Notes: generated by a model from the letters alone, not told the origin. A stretch of 29,722 bases of DNA from DATEOR01 sp035273885 (GCA_035273885.1 DATEOR010000001.1:1-29722), one strand, 5' to 3'. Counted from the first letter of the stretch, positions 1-8,755 are shown. Program-made: numbers and translations.

Positions 1-1
1 C

Positions 2-979
2 GACGTCCAGCATCTGTTCCGCGAGATGCTCGACGCCGGCGATCGAAGCGCAGCGATGGAGGCGACCTCGCACGGCTCGGCGCTGAAGCGCCTGCTCGGC
101 ATCCGTTTCGCGGTCCTCGTGTTCACGAACCTGAGCCAGGACCACCTCGACTTCCACGGCACCCTCGAGGACTACTACGACGCGAAACGGCGGCTCTTCA
201 CGGAGCCTGATGTGGACGGGCGCAGGCCCCGCGCGGTGGTGAACGTCGGCGACGCGCACGGACGCCGGCTCGCCGGGGAGCTTCGCGCCATGGGGGACGA
301 GCCGGTTGCCTTCGAGGTGGCCGACGCCGTCGGCCTCGAGCTCACCGGGGGCGGCGCGCGCTTCAGCGTCGACGGGATCGCAATCGACACGAAGCTGCGC
401 GGCCGCTTCAACGTCGAGAACGTCCTCGGAGCCGCGCGCGCGGCGGGCGTTCTCGGGATCGCGCCGGACGCGATTGCCCGCGGTATCGAGCACGTCACCG
501 GCGTCCCCGGCCGCTTCGAGGCTGTGGACGAGGGCCAGCCGTTCACCGTCCTCGTGGACTACGCGCACACGCCCGAGGCGCTCGAGAACGTCCTCGCGGA
601 GGCGCGTGAGATCACCGCCGGGCGCCTCGTCTGCGTCTTCGGCTGCGGCGGCGACCGCGACAGGAGCAAGCGGCCCCTCATGGGCGACGTCGTCGCTCGC
701 CTCGCGGATACGGCGATCGTCACGTCCGACAACCCCCGCAGCGAGGATCCGCGGGCGATCATCGACGAGATCCTCGGCGGGATGCCCGGCGAGCCCCAGG
801 TCGAGCCGGACCGCGAGGCGGCGATCGCCTGGGCCCTCGAGCGGGCCGGGGAGGGGGACGTTGTCGTCATCGCCGGGAAGGGTCACGAGCAAGGGCAGGA
901 GTTCGCAGACCGGATCGTCCCCTTTGACGACCGCGAGGTCGCCCGAGAGAGGCTGCGCCGGTTGGCGGCGAGCGCATGA
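2..979 (+). CDS. murE: UDP-MurNAc-tripeptide synthetase MurE, 5' partial
   Basis: This is the C-terminal part of the Mur ligase that adds the third stem-peptide residue to UDP-MurNAc-L-Ala-D-Glu in the cytoplasm. The reading frame is open to the window edge, and the N-terminal uridine-binding domain and the P-loop lie upstream. Visible family signs are the AMEATSH and FTNLSQDHLDFHG blocks, the carbamylated-lysine region (YYDAKRRLF), the VDYAHTPEAL block and GKGHEQGQ near the end. The DNPR motif (728-739) is the signature of enzymes that add meso-diaminopimelate; lysine-adding enzymes differ there. The stop codon overlaps the murF start in ATGA, so the two are probably translationally coupled. 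An internal ATG at 26 is not the start, because the conserved family sequence continues upstream of it. Confidence 0.95.
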   Translation, partial: DVQHLFREMLDAGDRSAAMEATSHGSALKRLLGIRFAVLVFTNLSQDHLDFHGTLEDYYDAKRRLFTEPDVDGRRPRAVVNVGDAHGRRLAGELRAMGDEPVAFEVADAVGLELTGGGARFSVDGIAIDTKLRGRFNVENVLGAARAAGVLGIAPDAIARGIEHVTGVPGRFEAVDEGQPFTVLVDYAHTPEALENVLAEAREITAGRLVCVFGCGGDRDRSKRPLMGDVVARLADTAIVTSDNPRSEDPRAIIDEILGGMPGEPQVEPDREAAIAWALERAGEGDVVVIAGKGHEQGQEFADRIVPFDDREVARERLRRLAASA

Positions 980-2289
980 TCCCGCTCGGCGTCGAGGAGA
1001 TCGGCCGCCTCGCCGAGGGCGAGCTGAGACCGGGCACAGCCGACACGGTCACCGGCGTGACCATCGACTCGAGGCGCGTCGAGCCGGGGGATCTGTTCGT
1101 CGCGGTCGGCCGCGGCGTCGACTTTGCGGATGAGGCGCTCGCAGCGGGCGCCGCGGCTGCCCTCCTTCCCGAGGACGCCTTCATGGCACTGGCCGGGGTC
1201 GCTCGCGAGGTCCGCGCACGGAGCAGCGCAAAGGTCGTTGCCATCACGGGGTCGACCGCCAAGACATCGACCAAGGACATCCTCGCCGCGCTTTGCAGGC
1301 CCCACGCGCGGACGGTCGCGGCCGAAGGGAGTCAGAACAACGAGGTCGGCCTGCCGCTCACGCTGTGCAAGCTCGAGCCGGACACGGAGGTCGCCGTCGT
1401 CGAGATGGGCATGCGCGGCCTTGGCCAGATCACCGAGCTCTGCGAGATCGCCCGGCCGGACGTCGGGACCATCACGGCCGTCGGGCCGGTCCACCTCGAG
1501 CTTCTTGGCTCGGTCGAACGCGTCGCAGAGGCGAAGGCGGAGCTGATCGAGGCGCTGCCGCCGGGCGGAACCGCCGTCGTGCCGGCCAAGCAGCCCTACC
1601 TCGAGCCGTACCTGACCCGGACCGACATCGAGACCTACCGCTTCGGAGAGGGCGGCGACGTCTCGCTCACGTACTTCTCCGCGCACGACGGGCAGGCACG
1701 CCTCAAGGTGACGGCGTTCGGGCGGCCGCTGACTTTGGAGTTCAGCTTTTCATCCCGCTACAACGCGACAAATGCGCTCGCGGCGCTCGCCGCCTACCAC
1801 GCGCTCGGCTTGCCCCTCGGAAAGGCCGGGCGCGGGGCGCGCCACGTCCAGCTCTCCCGCCTGCGCGGGGAGGAGGTGCCACTCCCGGACGGCGGCGTGC
1901 TCATCAACGACTGCTACAACGCGAACCCGCTCTCCATGGCCGCGGCGCTCGAGCATTTGGCCGAGCGGGCGGGTGACCACCGGAAGGTGGCGGTCCTCGG
2001 CGACATGGCCGAGCTCGGGCCCGGAGCGGCGTCGTATCACCGGGAGGTCGGAGCCGCCGCGGCCCGTGCGCGGGTGGACGTGCTCGTCGCGGTCGGACCG
2101 CTCGCCCGCGGCTACGCCGAAGGAGCGCGGGGGGTGCCGACGGTGCGCTGGGCTCCGACGGTCGAGGCCGGGCTCACCACGCTGCGGCAGCTGCTGCAGC
2201 CGGGGGACTGTGTCCTCGTCAAGGGCTCACGCTCGATGGGGCTCGAGGCGATCGGCGAAGCCGTCGCCGTCGTCCCGGCCCAAAGTTAG
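976..2289 (+). CDS. murF: UDP-MurNAc-tripeptide-D-Ala-D-Ala ligase MurF
   Basis: MurF adds the D-Ala-D-Ala dipeptide to give UDP-MurNAc-pentapeptide, the last cytoplasmic step of stem-peptide synthesis. The 437-residue length is normal. Domains run in order: N-terminal substrate domain (about 1-85), ATPase domain starting near residue 88, and C-terminal domain with LINDCYNANPLSM and the VAVLGDMAELG block. NNEVGLPLTL (121-130) is the usual family motif. The P-loop reads TGSTAKTST (91-99), with alanine at position 95 where the family normally has the glycine of GKT. All else looks intact, so I take it as functional, but this residue deserves checking. The start is the ATG overlapping the murE stop by 4 bp. 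Confidence 0.95.
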   Translation: MIPLGVEEIGRLAEGELRPGTADTVTGVTIDSRRVEPGDLFVAVGRGVDFADEALAAGAAAALLPEDAFMALAGVAREVRARSSAKVVAITGSTAKTSTKDILAALCRPHARTVAAEGSQNNEVGLPLTLCKLEPDTEVAVVEMGMRGLGQITELCEIARPDVGTITAVGPVHLELLGSVERVAEAKAELIEALPPGGTAVVPAKQPYLEPYLTRTDIETYRFGEGGDVSLTYFSAHDGQARLKVTAFGRPLTLEFSFSSRYNATNALAALAAYHALGLPLGKAGRGARHVQLSRLRGEEVPLPDGGVLINDCYNANPLSMAAALEHLAERAGDHRKVAVLGDMAELGPGAASYHREVGAAAARARVDVLVAVGPLARGYAEGARGVPTVRWAPTVEAGLTTLRQLLQPGDCVLVKGSRSMGLEAIGEAVAVVPAQS

Positions 2290-2292
2290 TCT
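2287..2292 (+). promoter_or_regulatory. Putative -10 hexamer for leaderless mraY
   Basis: TAGTCT overlaps the murF stop codon and lies exactly 6 nt before the GTG start of mraY. There is no Shine-Dalgarno sequence in the gap. The arrangement matches the TANNNT-N6 pattern seen at other starts in this window. No clear -35 was found. Confidence 0.45.
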
Positions 2293-2298
2293 CCGCGC

Positions 2299-3321
2299 GT
2301 GGTTCAGGTCCTTCTCGCGGGGCTCATCTCGATGGTCATCTCGATCGTCGCGGGCCCCAAGTTCATCGATTTCCTGCGCCGAAACGAGTTCGGCCAGCAG
2401 ATCAGGGAGGAGGGGCCGCAGGGACACGTCGTGAAGCGCGGCACGCCGGCGATGGGCGGCCTCCTGATCATGCTCGCGATGGCCATCCCGTTCCTGGCCT
2501 TCTCGAAGCACACGCTGCCGGCCCTGACGGCCTTCTTCGTCACTCTCGGCTGTGCGGCGATCGGGTTCGTCGACGACTGGACGAAGATCGCCCGCCGCCG
2601 CTCCCTGGGCCTCGCCGGGCGCTGGAAGCTCGTCTGGCTCGCCGGGATCACGGTCATCGTCGGGCTCGTCGTCTCCGACCGCGGTTTCTCGACCTCGGTC
2701 TACGTGCCGTTGATCGACGTGGACGTGCCTCTGTCCTACGCCTGGTACGTGCTCGCGTTCTTCATCATCGCGGGGGCGGCGAACGGAGTGAACCTCACGG
2801 ACGGGATCGACGGGCTCGCGGCGGGAACGACCACGATCGCGATCCTCACGTACACGGCGATGAGTCTCGTCGCGGCACTGACCGCGGTGCGGCGCGGCGC
2901 TCCGGCCGATCCCATCGATCTCGACCTCGCGATCCTCGGCGCGAGCCTGATCGGTGCCTCGATCGGATTCCTCTGGTACAACGCCTTCCCGGCCCAGGTC
3001 TTCATGGGAGACACCGGCTCAATGGGGCTGGGCGGCGCGCTCGCGGCCTTCGCGATCATGACGAAGACCGAGCTGCTCCTCCTCCTGATCGGCGGCATTT
3101 TCCTCGTCGAGGCCCTCTCGGTCATCCTCCAGGTCCTCACCTACAAGTGGTTCGGGCGACGCATCTTCTTGATGGCGCCGCTCCACCACCATTTCGAGAT
3201 GAAAGCCTGGTCCGAGACCAGGATCATGGTGCGCTTCTGGATCGCGACGGCGATCCTCTGCGCCTGCGGGTTCGTCCTCTACTACGCCTACTTCTCGAAC
3301 TTCAATAACTTGGCTTCCTGA
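2299..3321 (+). CDS. mraY: Phospho-MurNAc-pentapeptide translocase MraY
   Basis: MraY transfers phospho-MurNAc-pentapeptide to undecaprenyl phosphate at the inner face of the membrane, making lipid I. The 340-residue protein is an integral membrane protein with about ten hydrophobic helices. Catalytic signatures are present: the DD pair at 92-93 followed by WTKI, NGVNLTDGIDGLAAG (163-176), MGDTGSMGLGG (236-246) and the HHH motif at 296-298. The GTG start is 9 nt after the murF stop, lacks a Shine-Dalgarno sequence and is preceded by a -10-like hexamer. The 3' end probably overlaps the start of murD. Confidence 0.95.
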   Translation: MVQVLLAGLISMVISIVAGPKFIDFLRRNEFGQQIREEGPQGHVVKRGTPAMGGLLIMLAMAIPFLAFSKHTLPALTAFFVTLGCAAIGFVDDWTKIARRRSLGLAGRWKLVWLAGITVIVGLVVSDRGFSTSVYVPLIDVDVPLSYAWYVLAFFIIAGAANGVNLTDGIDGLAAGTTTIAILTYTAMSLVAALTAVRRGAPADPIDLDLAILGASLIGASIGFLWYNAFPAQVFMGDTGSMGLGGALAAFAIMTKTELLLLLIGGIFLVEALSVILQVLTYKWFGRRIFLMAPLHHHFEMKAWSETRIMVRFWIATAILCACGFVLYYAYFSNFNNLAS

Positions 3322-4558
3322 CAAGGCGCTCGTCCTTGGCCTGGCCCGTTCGGGCGAGGCCGCGGCGCTCGCGCTCCAGCGGCGCGGAGTGGCGGTCGTC
3401 GGCGTCGACCGGCGGGAGGATGTCGAGGCGGGGAGGCTTCGCGAAGCAGGCGTCGAAGTCGTCCTCGGCACGGACGACCCCGAGCTTCTCGACGGCGTGG
3501 ACCTGCTCGTGAAAAGCCCAGGCGTACCTCCGGCGGCTCCCCTGGCGACCGCTGCGCGAGAGCGTGGGCTCACCATCTGGAGCGAGGTCGAGCTCGGTTA
3601 CCGGGTTCTCGCCAACCCGATCGTGGGCGTCACCGGGACGAACGGCAAGACGACAACCAGCGAGCTTCTCGGAGTCATCTTCCGCGCTGCCGGGAAGGAC
3701 GTCTCCGTGGCCGGGAACGTCGGCCGCCCGCTCTCCGGGCTGGACGGCGCGCTCGGCGAGGAAGCCTGGATCGTCTGCGAGCTCTCGAGCTTCCAGCTCG
3801 AGGACATCCACACCTTTCGCCCTCGCGTCGCCGTGCTCCTCAACCTCGCCCCGGACCACCTCGACCGGCACGAGAGCTTCGAGGACTACCGCGCCGCCAA
3901 GCTCCGCATCTTCGAGAACCAGACCACCGACGACGTGGCCATCGTCCCGCGCGGGTTCGATTCTGTCCCCGGCGAAGGCCGGCGCATCGAGTTTTCCTTC
4001 GAGGACGAGCTGCCGGCCGAGCCCGCCATTCCGGGCGAGCACAACCGCGAGAACGCGGCCGCTGCCACCGCCGCTGCGCGCGCGGCCGGGATCTCGGACG
4101 AGGCCATCGCCGCCGGCCTCTCCTCGTTCGCGGGAGTCCCGCACCGCCTCGAGCTCGTTCGCGAGGTGAACGGCGTGCGCTTCGTGAACGACTCCAAGGC
4201 GACGAACCCGGAGGCGGCCGAGCGGGCGCTCTCGGCGTATCCCCCCGGAATCCGCCTCATCCTCGGCGGCAGCCGCAAGGGGATTCCGTTCGAGCGGCTT
4301 GCAAAGCGGGCCGCCGGGTCGGGCGTGGCGCAGGCGTATCTGATCGGCGATTCGGCCGACGAGATCGCCGAGGCGCTCGCGGCCGCAGGTGTCCGCTTCA
4401 CGTATTCCCGCGACCTGCCCAGCGCCGTGCAGGACGCGTTCCGCGACGCGGAGCCCGGAGAGGTCGTTCTCCTGTCGCCCGCGTGCGCGAGCTACGACCA
4501 GTTCCGCGACTTCGAGGAACGCGGAGACCGCTTCCGCGAGCTCGTCGAGGCGCTGTGA
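3305..4558 (+). CDS. murD: UDP-MurNAc-L-Ala-D-Glu ligase MurD, non-standard start
   Basis: MurD adds D-glutamate to UDP-MurNAc-L-alanine. P-loop TGTNGKTTT (about 110-118), the SSFQLEDI block, NLAPDHLDRH, carbamylated-lysine block AAKLRIFEN, PGEHNREN and NDSKATNP identify it. The first ATG/GTG/TTG in frame is GTG 3389, but family sequence (ALVLGLARSGEAAA, the first Rossmann strand and loop) extends upstream of that. The only plausible start upstream is ATA at 3305, giving 417 residues and a 17-bp overlap with mraY; a single A-to-G change would make it ATG. I therefore place the start at 3305 by homology, not by a standard codon. The stretch between the lysine block and PGEHN is about 20-25 residues shorter than in E. 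coli MurD as I remember it. Confidence 0.85.
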   Translation: MTWLPDKALVLGLARSGEAAALALQRRGVAVVGVDRREDVEAGRLREAGVEVVLGTDDPELLDGVDLLVKSPGVPPAAPLATAARERGLTIWSEVELGYRVLANPIVGVTGTNGKTTTSELLGVIFRAAGKDVSVAGNVGRPLSGLDGALGEEAWIVCELSSFQLEDIHTFRPRVAVLLNLAPDHLDRHESFEDYRAAKLRIFENQTTDDVAIVPRGFDSVPGEGRRIEFSFEDELPAEPAIPGEHNRENAAAATAAARAAGISDEAIAAGLSSFAGVPHRLELVREVNGVRFVNDSKATNPEAAERALSAYPPGIRLILGGSRKGIPFERLAKRAAGSGVAQAYLIGDSADEIAEALAAAGVRFTYSRDLPSAVQDAFRDAEPGEVVLLSPACASYDQFRDFEERGDRFRELVEAL

Positions 4559-5733
4559 AGCGGCCCGGCGGCAACCACCTCGAGTACCACCTCCTGGTGC
4601 TGGTCACGCTGGGCCTCGTCGCCTTCGGGCTCGTGATGGTCTACAGCGCCAGCTCGGCGCGCGCACTGCTCTCCTCCGACGCGCCCTCCTACTACCTGAA
4701 GCGCCAGGCGATCTACGCCCTCATGGGCCTCGTCGCGCTCGTCGTCCTCTCGCGCTTCGACTTCCACCGGCTGCGTCACGCCACGCAGCCTCTGCTCGCG
4801 GTCACCTTCTTCCTGCTCGTGGCGGTGCTCGCGATCGGGACAGCCGTCAACGGCGCGCGCCGCTGGATCCCCGTCGGCTTCATGAACTTCCAGCCGTCCG
4901 AGCTCGCCAAGCTCGTGCTCGCGCTCTGGACCGCCGCGCTCCTCGCGCGCAAGCCCGCGCCGCGCACCCTCGGCGAGCTCGCCAAGCCGATCGGCGTCGT
5001 CGTCGGCCTCGCGTGTGCGCTGATCCTGATCGAGCCGGACCTCGGCACCGCGATCGCGATCGCGATCATGGTCTCCGCGATTCTCGTCGTCTCGGGGACG
5101 CGCCTGCGCCTTCTCGCGTCGGCAGCGGGCATCGCGACGAGTGTCGTCCTCCTCGCCATCTGGTTCGAGCCGTACCGCCGGGAGCGCATCTTCAGCTTCC
5201 TCGACCCCTGGCACGATCCGCAGGGCGCCGGCTTCCAGGCGGTGCAGTCGATGATCGCGCTCGGCTCGGGCGGCTTCTTCGGCGTCGGCCTCGGGGAGAG
5301 CGTGCAGAAGATCTACTACCTGCCCGAGGCGTCCACGGACATGATTTTCGCCATCATCGGCGAGGAGCTCGGTCTCATCGGCGTCATGGCCGTCATCGCC
5401 GCATTCGCGGTCTTCGCGTACGCGGGCTTCAACATCGCGCTCAACTGCCGCGACCCCTTCGGGAAGCGCCTCGCGGTCGGGATCACGGCGCTCATCTGCG
5501 GGCAGGCCGCAGTGAACGTGAGCGCGGTCATGGGGATCGCCCCGCTGACCGGAATCCCCCTTCCATTCGTGTCCTACGGAGGGTCGAGCCTCGTAGTGGG
5601 CCTCGCTGCCGTGGGCATCCTCCTTAACATCGCGTCGAACGATGCCGTCGTCCGGGAAACCGAAGTGCCTGATCGCGGCCGGCGGAACCGCCGGACACGT
5701 GCTGCCGGCACTCGCCGTCGCCGAGTCGCTTAG
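4555..5733 (+). CDS. ftsW: Septal peptidoglycan polymerase FtsW (SEDS family)
   Basis: FtsW is the SEDS glycosyltransferase that polymerises lipid II at the division septum with its partner class B PBP. The 392-residue protein is polytopic. Family blocks are RRWIPVGFMNFQPSELAKL, EPDLGTAIAIAIM, GAGFQAVQSMIALGSGG, the loop YYLPEASTDMIFAIIGEELG and GIPLPFVSYGGSSL near the end. I chose GTG 4555, which overlaps the murD stop (GTGA), because an upstream extension to 4483 would be arginine-rich and unlike the family. The basic C-terminal tail (about 30 residues) is encoded in the overlap with murG, which is unusually long at 92 bp. Confidence 0.94.
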   Translation: MKRPGGNHLEYHLLVLVTLGLVAFGLVMVYSASSARALLSSDAPSYYLKRQAIYALMGLVALVVLSRFDFHRLRHATQPLLAVTFFLLVAVLAIGTAVNGARRWIPVGFMNFQPSELAKLVLALWTAALLARKPAPRTLGELAKPIGVVVGLACALILIEPDLGTAIAIAIMVSAILVVSGTRLRLLASAAGIATSVVLLAIWFEPYRRERIFSFLDPWHDPQGAGFQAVQSMIALGSGGFFGVGLGESVQKIYYLPEASTDMIFAIIGEELGLIGVMAVIAAFAVFAYAGFNIALNCRDPFGKRLAVGITALICGQAAVNVSAVMGIAPLTGIPLPFVSYGGSSLVVGLAAVGILLNIASNDAVVRETEVPDRGRRNRRTRAAGTRRRRVA

Positions 5734-6697
5734 GAAGCTCGGCGCGGAGGTCACCTTCGCGTCGAACGCCGACTCGCGACTGGTGCGGGACGCCGGCTAC
5801 GAGCTGGACGTCTTCGGGGTCGAGGGCTTTCCGCGGGAGCTGAGTGTGCGGCTCGCGAAGGCGGTCGGCCGCGCGGCCGTGTCGGTGCCTGCCTGTGTCC
5901 GGATCCTGCGCCGCCGCCATCCCGACGTCGTGCTCGGCGGAGGCGGCTACGTCGCCGGCCCGATGGTTCTCGCTGCCGGCACCATGCGGATTCCGGCCGC
6001 GCTTTCGGAAGCGGATGCCCGTCTCGGACTGGCCAACCGCCTGGCGGCGCCGTTCGCCAAGGTTGTGTTCCTCTCCTTTCCGATCGAGGGCCACGGGCCC
6101 CCGAAGTACCGGGTCGTCGGGCGGCCGATTCCCGTCCGCTCGCAACCCGGTGATCCGGCCGAGGCCCGCCGTCGCTTCGAGCTTCCGGGCGAAGGGCCGG
6201 TCGTCCTCGTCTTCGGGGGGAGCCAGGGCGCGCAGCGGCTCAACGAAGCCGCGCTCGAGGCATTCGGCAGCTCGGGCCCGGCCGTGCTGCATCTGGCCGG
6301 CGAGCGCGACTATCCGGCGCTGGCCGAGCGAGTCGGGCGCACCGACTACCGTCTCCTTCCGTTCACGGACGACTTCGGCGCGGCGCTGTCGGCCGCCGAC
6401 CTCGTCGTCGCGCGCGCGGGCGGCTCCGTCTGGGAGGTGGCCGCGGCGGGCCGGGCGGCGCTGCTCGTCCCTTACCCGCACGCCACGGCTGACCACCAGA
6501 CCGAGAACGCGCGCTACTTCGAGCGGGGCGGAGGTGCTGTCGTCGTCCCCGAGCCGGAGCTCGATCTGCGCCGCCAAGTCGACGAGCTGCTCGCGGACAC
6601 GGAGCGCTTGCAGAAGATGGGAGCGGCGATGAAGTCCCTCGCGCGCCGGAACGCCGCGGACGACATTGCGAAGGAGCTCCTGCGCCTTGCCTCTTAG
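5642..6697 (+). CDS. murG: Lipid II synthase MurG (GlcNAc transferase)
   Basis: MurG is the peripheral membrane GT-B glycosyltransferase that adds GlcNAc to lipid I, forming lipid II. The length (351 residues) is normal. The N-terminal loop AAGGTAGHVLPALAVAE is the actinobacterial form of GGTGGH. Further signatures are GGGGYVAGP, FGGSQGAQRLNEAAL and the UDP-GlcNAc-binding block ARAGGSVWEVAAAG followed by PYPHATADHQTENA. ATG 5642 is the only good start before the first glycine-rich loop, so the 92-bp overlap with ftsW appears real. No Shine-Dalgarno sequence is evident, so translation may depend on coupling to ftsW. Confidence 0.95.
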   Translation: MPSSGKPKCLIAAGGTAGHVLPALAVAESLRKLGAEVTFASNADSRLVRDAGYELDVFGVEGFPRELSVRLAKAVGRAAVSVPACVRILRRRHPDVVLGGGGYVAGPMVLAAGTMRIPAALSEADARLGLANRLAAPFAKVVFLSFPIEGHGPPKYRVVGRPIPVRSQPGDPAEARRRFELPGEGPVVLVFGGSQGAQRLNEAALEAFGSSGPAVLHLAGERDYPALAERVGRTDYRLLPFTDDFGAALSAADLVVARAGGSVWEVAAAGRAALLVPYPHATADHQTENARYFERGGGAVVVPEPELDLRRQVDELLADTERLQKMGAAMKSLARRNAADDIAKELLRLAS

Positions 6698-7877
6698 CGG
6701 CCGAAAGATCTGGCTGGCCGGGATCGGCGGCGCTGGGATGAGCGGCTACGGAATCCTCGCCAAGGCCTGGGGCGCGGACGTGAGCGGCTGGGACCGGCGC
6801 GAGACCCCGTACCTCCAGGGCGTGCGCGCCGCCGGAATCCCGGTGGAGATCTCGGAAGGGCCTCCAGAACCACCGAAAGACGCCGAGGCGTTCGTCTCGA
6901 CCGCGTTCGCCGGGCGCGTCGAGGGCGCGAGCCGCGCCGACCTGCTCGCCGAGCTCGTGGGCCTGGCCGACTCGATCGTGGTCGCGGGTGCACACGGTAA
7001 GACGACGACGACCGCCATGATCGCCTTCGCCCTCGACCGGCTGGGCCGGGACCCGTCCTTCCTCATCGGCGGCGACATTCCGCAGCTGGGCGGGAATGCG
7101 CGCGCGGGCAGCGGGTGGCTCGTCGTGGAGGGGGATGAATCGGACCGGAGCGTCTTCGCGCTGCCCGCCACCGTCGCCGTCGTGACCAACGTCGAGCTCG
7201 ACCACCACACGACCTTCGGCTCCGACGCGGAGCTCGAAGCCGCCTTCGATACGTGGACGAGCGGGATCGAGACCGTCGTCTGGGGGAGGGACCTCGAACC
7301 GGTCGCGTTCGAGCTGGCCGTGCCGGGCGAGCACAACCGCCTGAACGCCGCCTGCGCCCTCGCCGCCCTCGAGGCGGTGGACATACCTCGGGCGGATGCG
7401 GAGCCCGTGCTTGCCGAGTTCGCCGGCGCGCACCGCCGCTTCGATCTCGCCGCTGACGTGAACGGCATTCGGCTCTACGACGACTACGGCCACCATCCGG
7501 CGGAGATCGCTGCGACGCTCGAGACCGCGCGCTCCCTCGTCGACGGCGGCCGTGTCCTTGTCCTCTTCCAGCCGCATCTCTATTCGCGCACGCTTCACCT
7601 GGCGGACGAGCTGGCAGCTGCGCTCGCCCTCGCCGACATCGCGTGCGTGACCGAGATCTACCCGGCGCGGGAGGAAGCGCTTCCCGGGGTGACCGGCAAG
7701 CTCGTCGTCGACCGGTTGTCGGAGCACAGGCCTGGGATGCGGGTCGGCTGGGCGCCCGGGCTTCGTGATGCGGCGGCACTCGTCGCCTCGTTCGCCCGGC
7801 CGGGCGACCTCGTTCTCACCGTCGGGGCGGGGGATGTGGACTCGGCGCTCCCGCTCATCGAGGAGCGCCTGCAATGA
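6687..7877 (+). CDS. murC: UDP-MurNAc-L-alanine ligase MurC, compact form
   Basis: MurC starts stem-peptide synthesis by attaching L-alanine to UDP-MurNAc. GIGGAGMSG near the N-terminus, P-loop GAHGKTTTTAMI, DESDRS, TNVELDHH, PGEHNRLNA, the AHRRFD block and DDYGHHPAEI are all present. TTG 6687 is chosen because AAGGAG (6671-6676) lies 10 nt upstream and the N-terminus then fits the family; a TTG at 6666 lacks such a site. The protein is only 396 residues against roughly 460-490 in most bacteria. Most of the loss lies between TNVELDHH and PGEHN, where about 50 residues of the central domain are missing relative to E. coli. Catalytic motifs remain. The stop overlaps the murB start in ATGA. Confidence 0.93.
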   Translation: MPLSGRKIWLAGIGGAGMSGYGILAKAWGADVSGWDRRETPYLQGVRAAGIPVEISEGPPEPPKDAEAFVSTAFAGRVEGASRADLLAELVGLADSIVVAGAHGKTTTTAMIAFALDRLGRDPSFLIGGDIPQLGGNARAGSGWLVVEGDESDRSVFALPATVAVVTNVELDHHTTFGSDAELEAAFDTWTSGIETVVWGRDLEPVAFELAVPGEHNRLNAACALAALEAVDIPRADAEPVLAEFAGAHRRFDLAADVNGIRLYDDYGHHPAEIAATLETARSLVDGGRVLVLFQPHLYSRTLHLADELAAALALADIACVTEIYPAREEALPGVTGKLVVDRLSEHRPGMRVGWAPGLRDAAALVASFARPGDLVLTVGAGDVDSALPLIEERLQ

Positions 7878-8755
7878 ACCTCCACGAAGGCGTGCCGCTC
7901 TCGAAGTACACGACGCTCGGCACCGGCGGGCCCGCGCACCGGTTGGGCAACCCCGGAACCGTGGACGAGCTCGTCGAGATGCTCGCCTGGGCGCGCGCGG
8001 AAGACCTTCCCGTTGCCGCCGTCGGGCTCGGATCGAATCTCCTGGCCGCTGACGATGGCTATCCCGGCCTCGTGCTCAAGCTCGGCGGTGAGCTCGCGTC
8101 CGCGGAGGTCGAGGGCAGTGTTCTCCGTGCCGGAGGCGGTGCACCGCTCGCCGTCTGCCTTCATCGTGCCAGGGCGGCCGAGCTCGGCGGGTTGGAGTTC
8201 GTCTGTGCCATCCCCGGAACTGTCGGAGGCGGCGTGAAGATGAACGCCGGCGCCTACGGCGGCGACATCGCGTCGGTGCTCGTGCGCGCGCAGGTAGCCG
8301 ACGCGGACGGGGCCCACTGGCGCTCGCCCGAGGAGCTGGGCCTCAGCTATCGGCGCTCCGCGCTCGACCCGGGTCAGGTGGTCGCCGCCGCCGAGTTCCA
8401 TGGGGTGGAGAGGCCGGTCGCGGAGATCAAGGAGATCGTCGCGAGAATGCAGAAGCAGCGGAAAGACGCGCAGCCGACGAACAAGCGCACATTCGGCAGC
8501 GTGTTCAAGAACCCGGATCACGAGCTGACCGCGGGGCGGATGCTCGAGGCGTGCGGGCTGCGCGGATTCGCGATCGGCGGCGCGCAGATCTCGCCCAAGC
8601 ACGCGAACTTCATCGAGAACGCGGGCGACGCCAGATCGGCCGATGCGGTTGCGCTGATCGCCGAGGCCCGGCGGCGCGCCCGCGAGCAGTTCGGCGTCAC
8701 GCTCGAGCCCGAGGTGCAGCTGCTCGGGGCGATCGAGATCCCGGCGCTCGGGTAG
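7874..8755 (+). CDS. murB: UDP-N-acetylenolpyruvoylglucosamine reductase MurB
   Basis: MurB is the FAD- and NADPH-dependent reductase that completes UDP-MurNAc synthesis, supplying the substrate of MurC encoded just upstream. FAD-binding blocks VGLGSNLLAADDG and CAIPGTVGGGVKMNAGAYGG are clear. The catalytic serine lies in FGSVFKNP and the C-terminal glutamate in LEPEVQLLG. The length of 293 residues and the GSVFKNP context fit the shorter, type II-like enzymes. GAGGAG at 7860-7865 is 8 nt before the ATG, inside the end of murC. Confidence 0.95.
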   Translation: MNLHEGVPLSKYTTLGTGGPAHRLGNPGTVDELVEMLAWARAEDLPVAAVGLGSNLLAADDGYPGLVLKLGGELASAEVEGSVLRAGGGAPLAVCLHRARAAELGGLEFVCAIPGTVGGGVKMNAGAYGGDIASVLVRAQVADADGAHWRSPEELGLSYRRSALDPGQVVAAAEFHGVERPVAEIKEIVARMQKQRKDAQPTNKRTFGSVFKNPDHELTAGRMLEACGLRGFAIGGAQISPKHANFIENAGDARSADAVALIAEARRRAREQFGVTLEPEVQLLGAIEIPALG

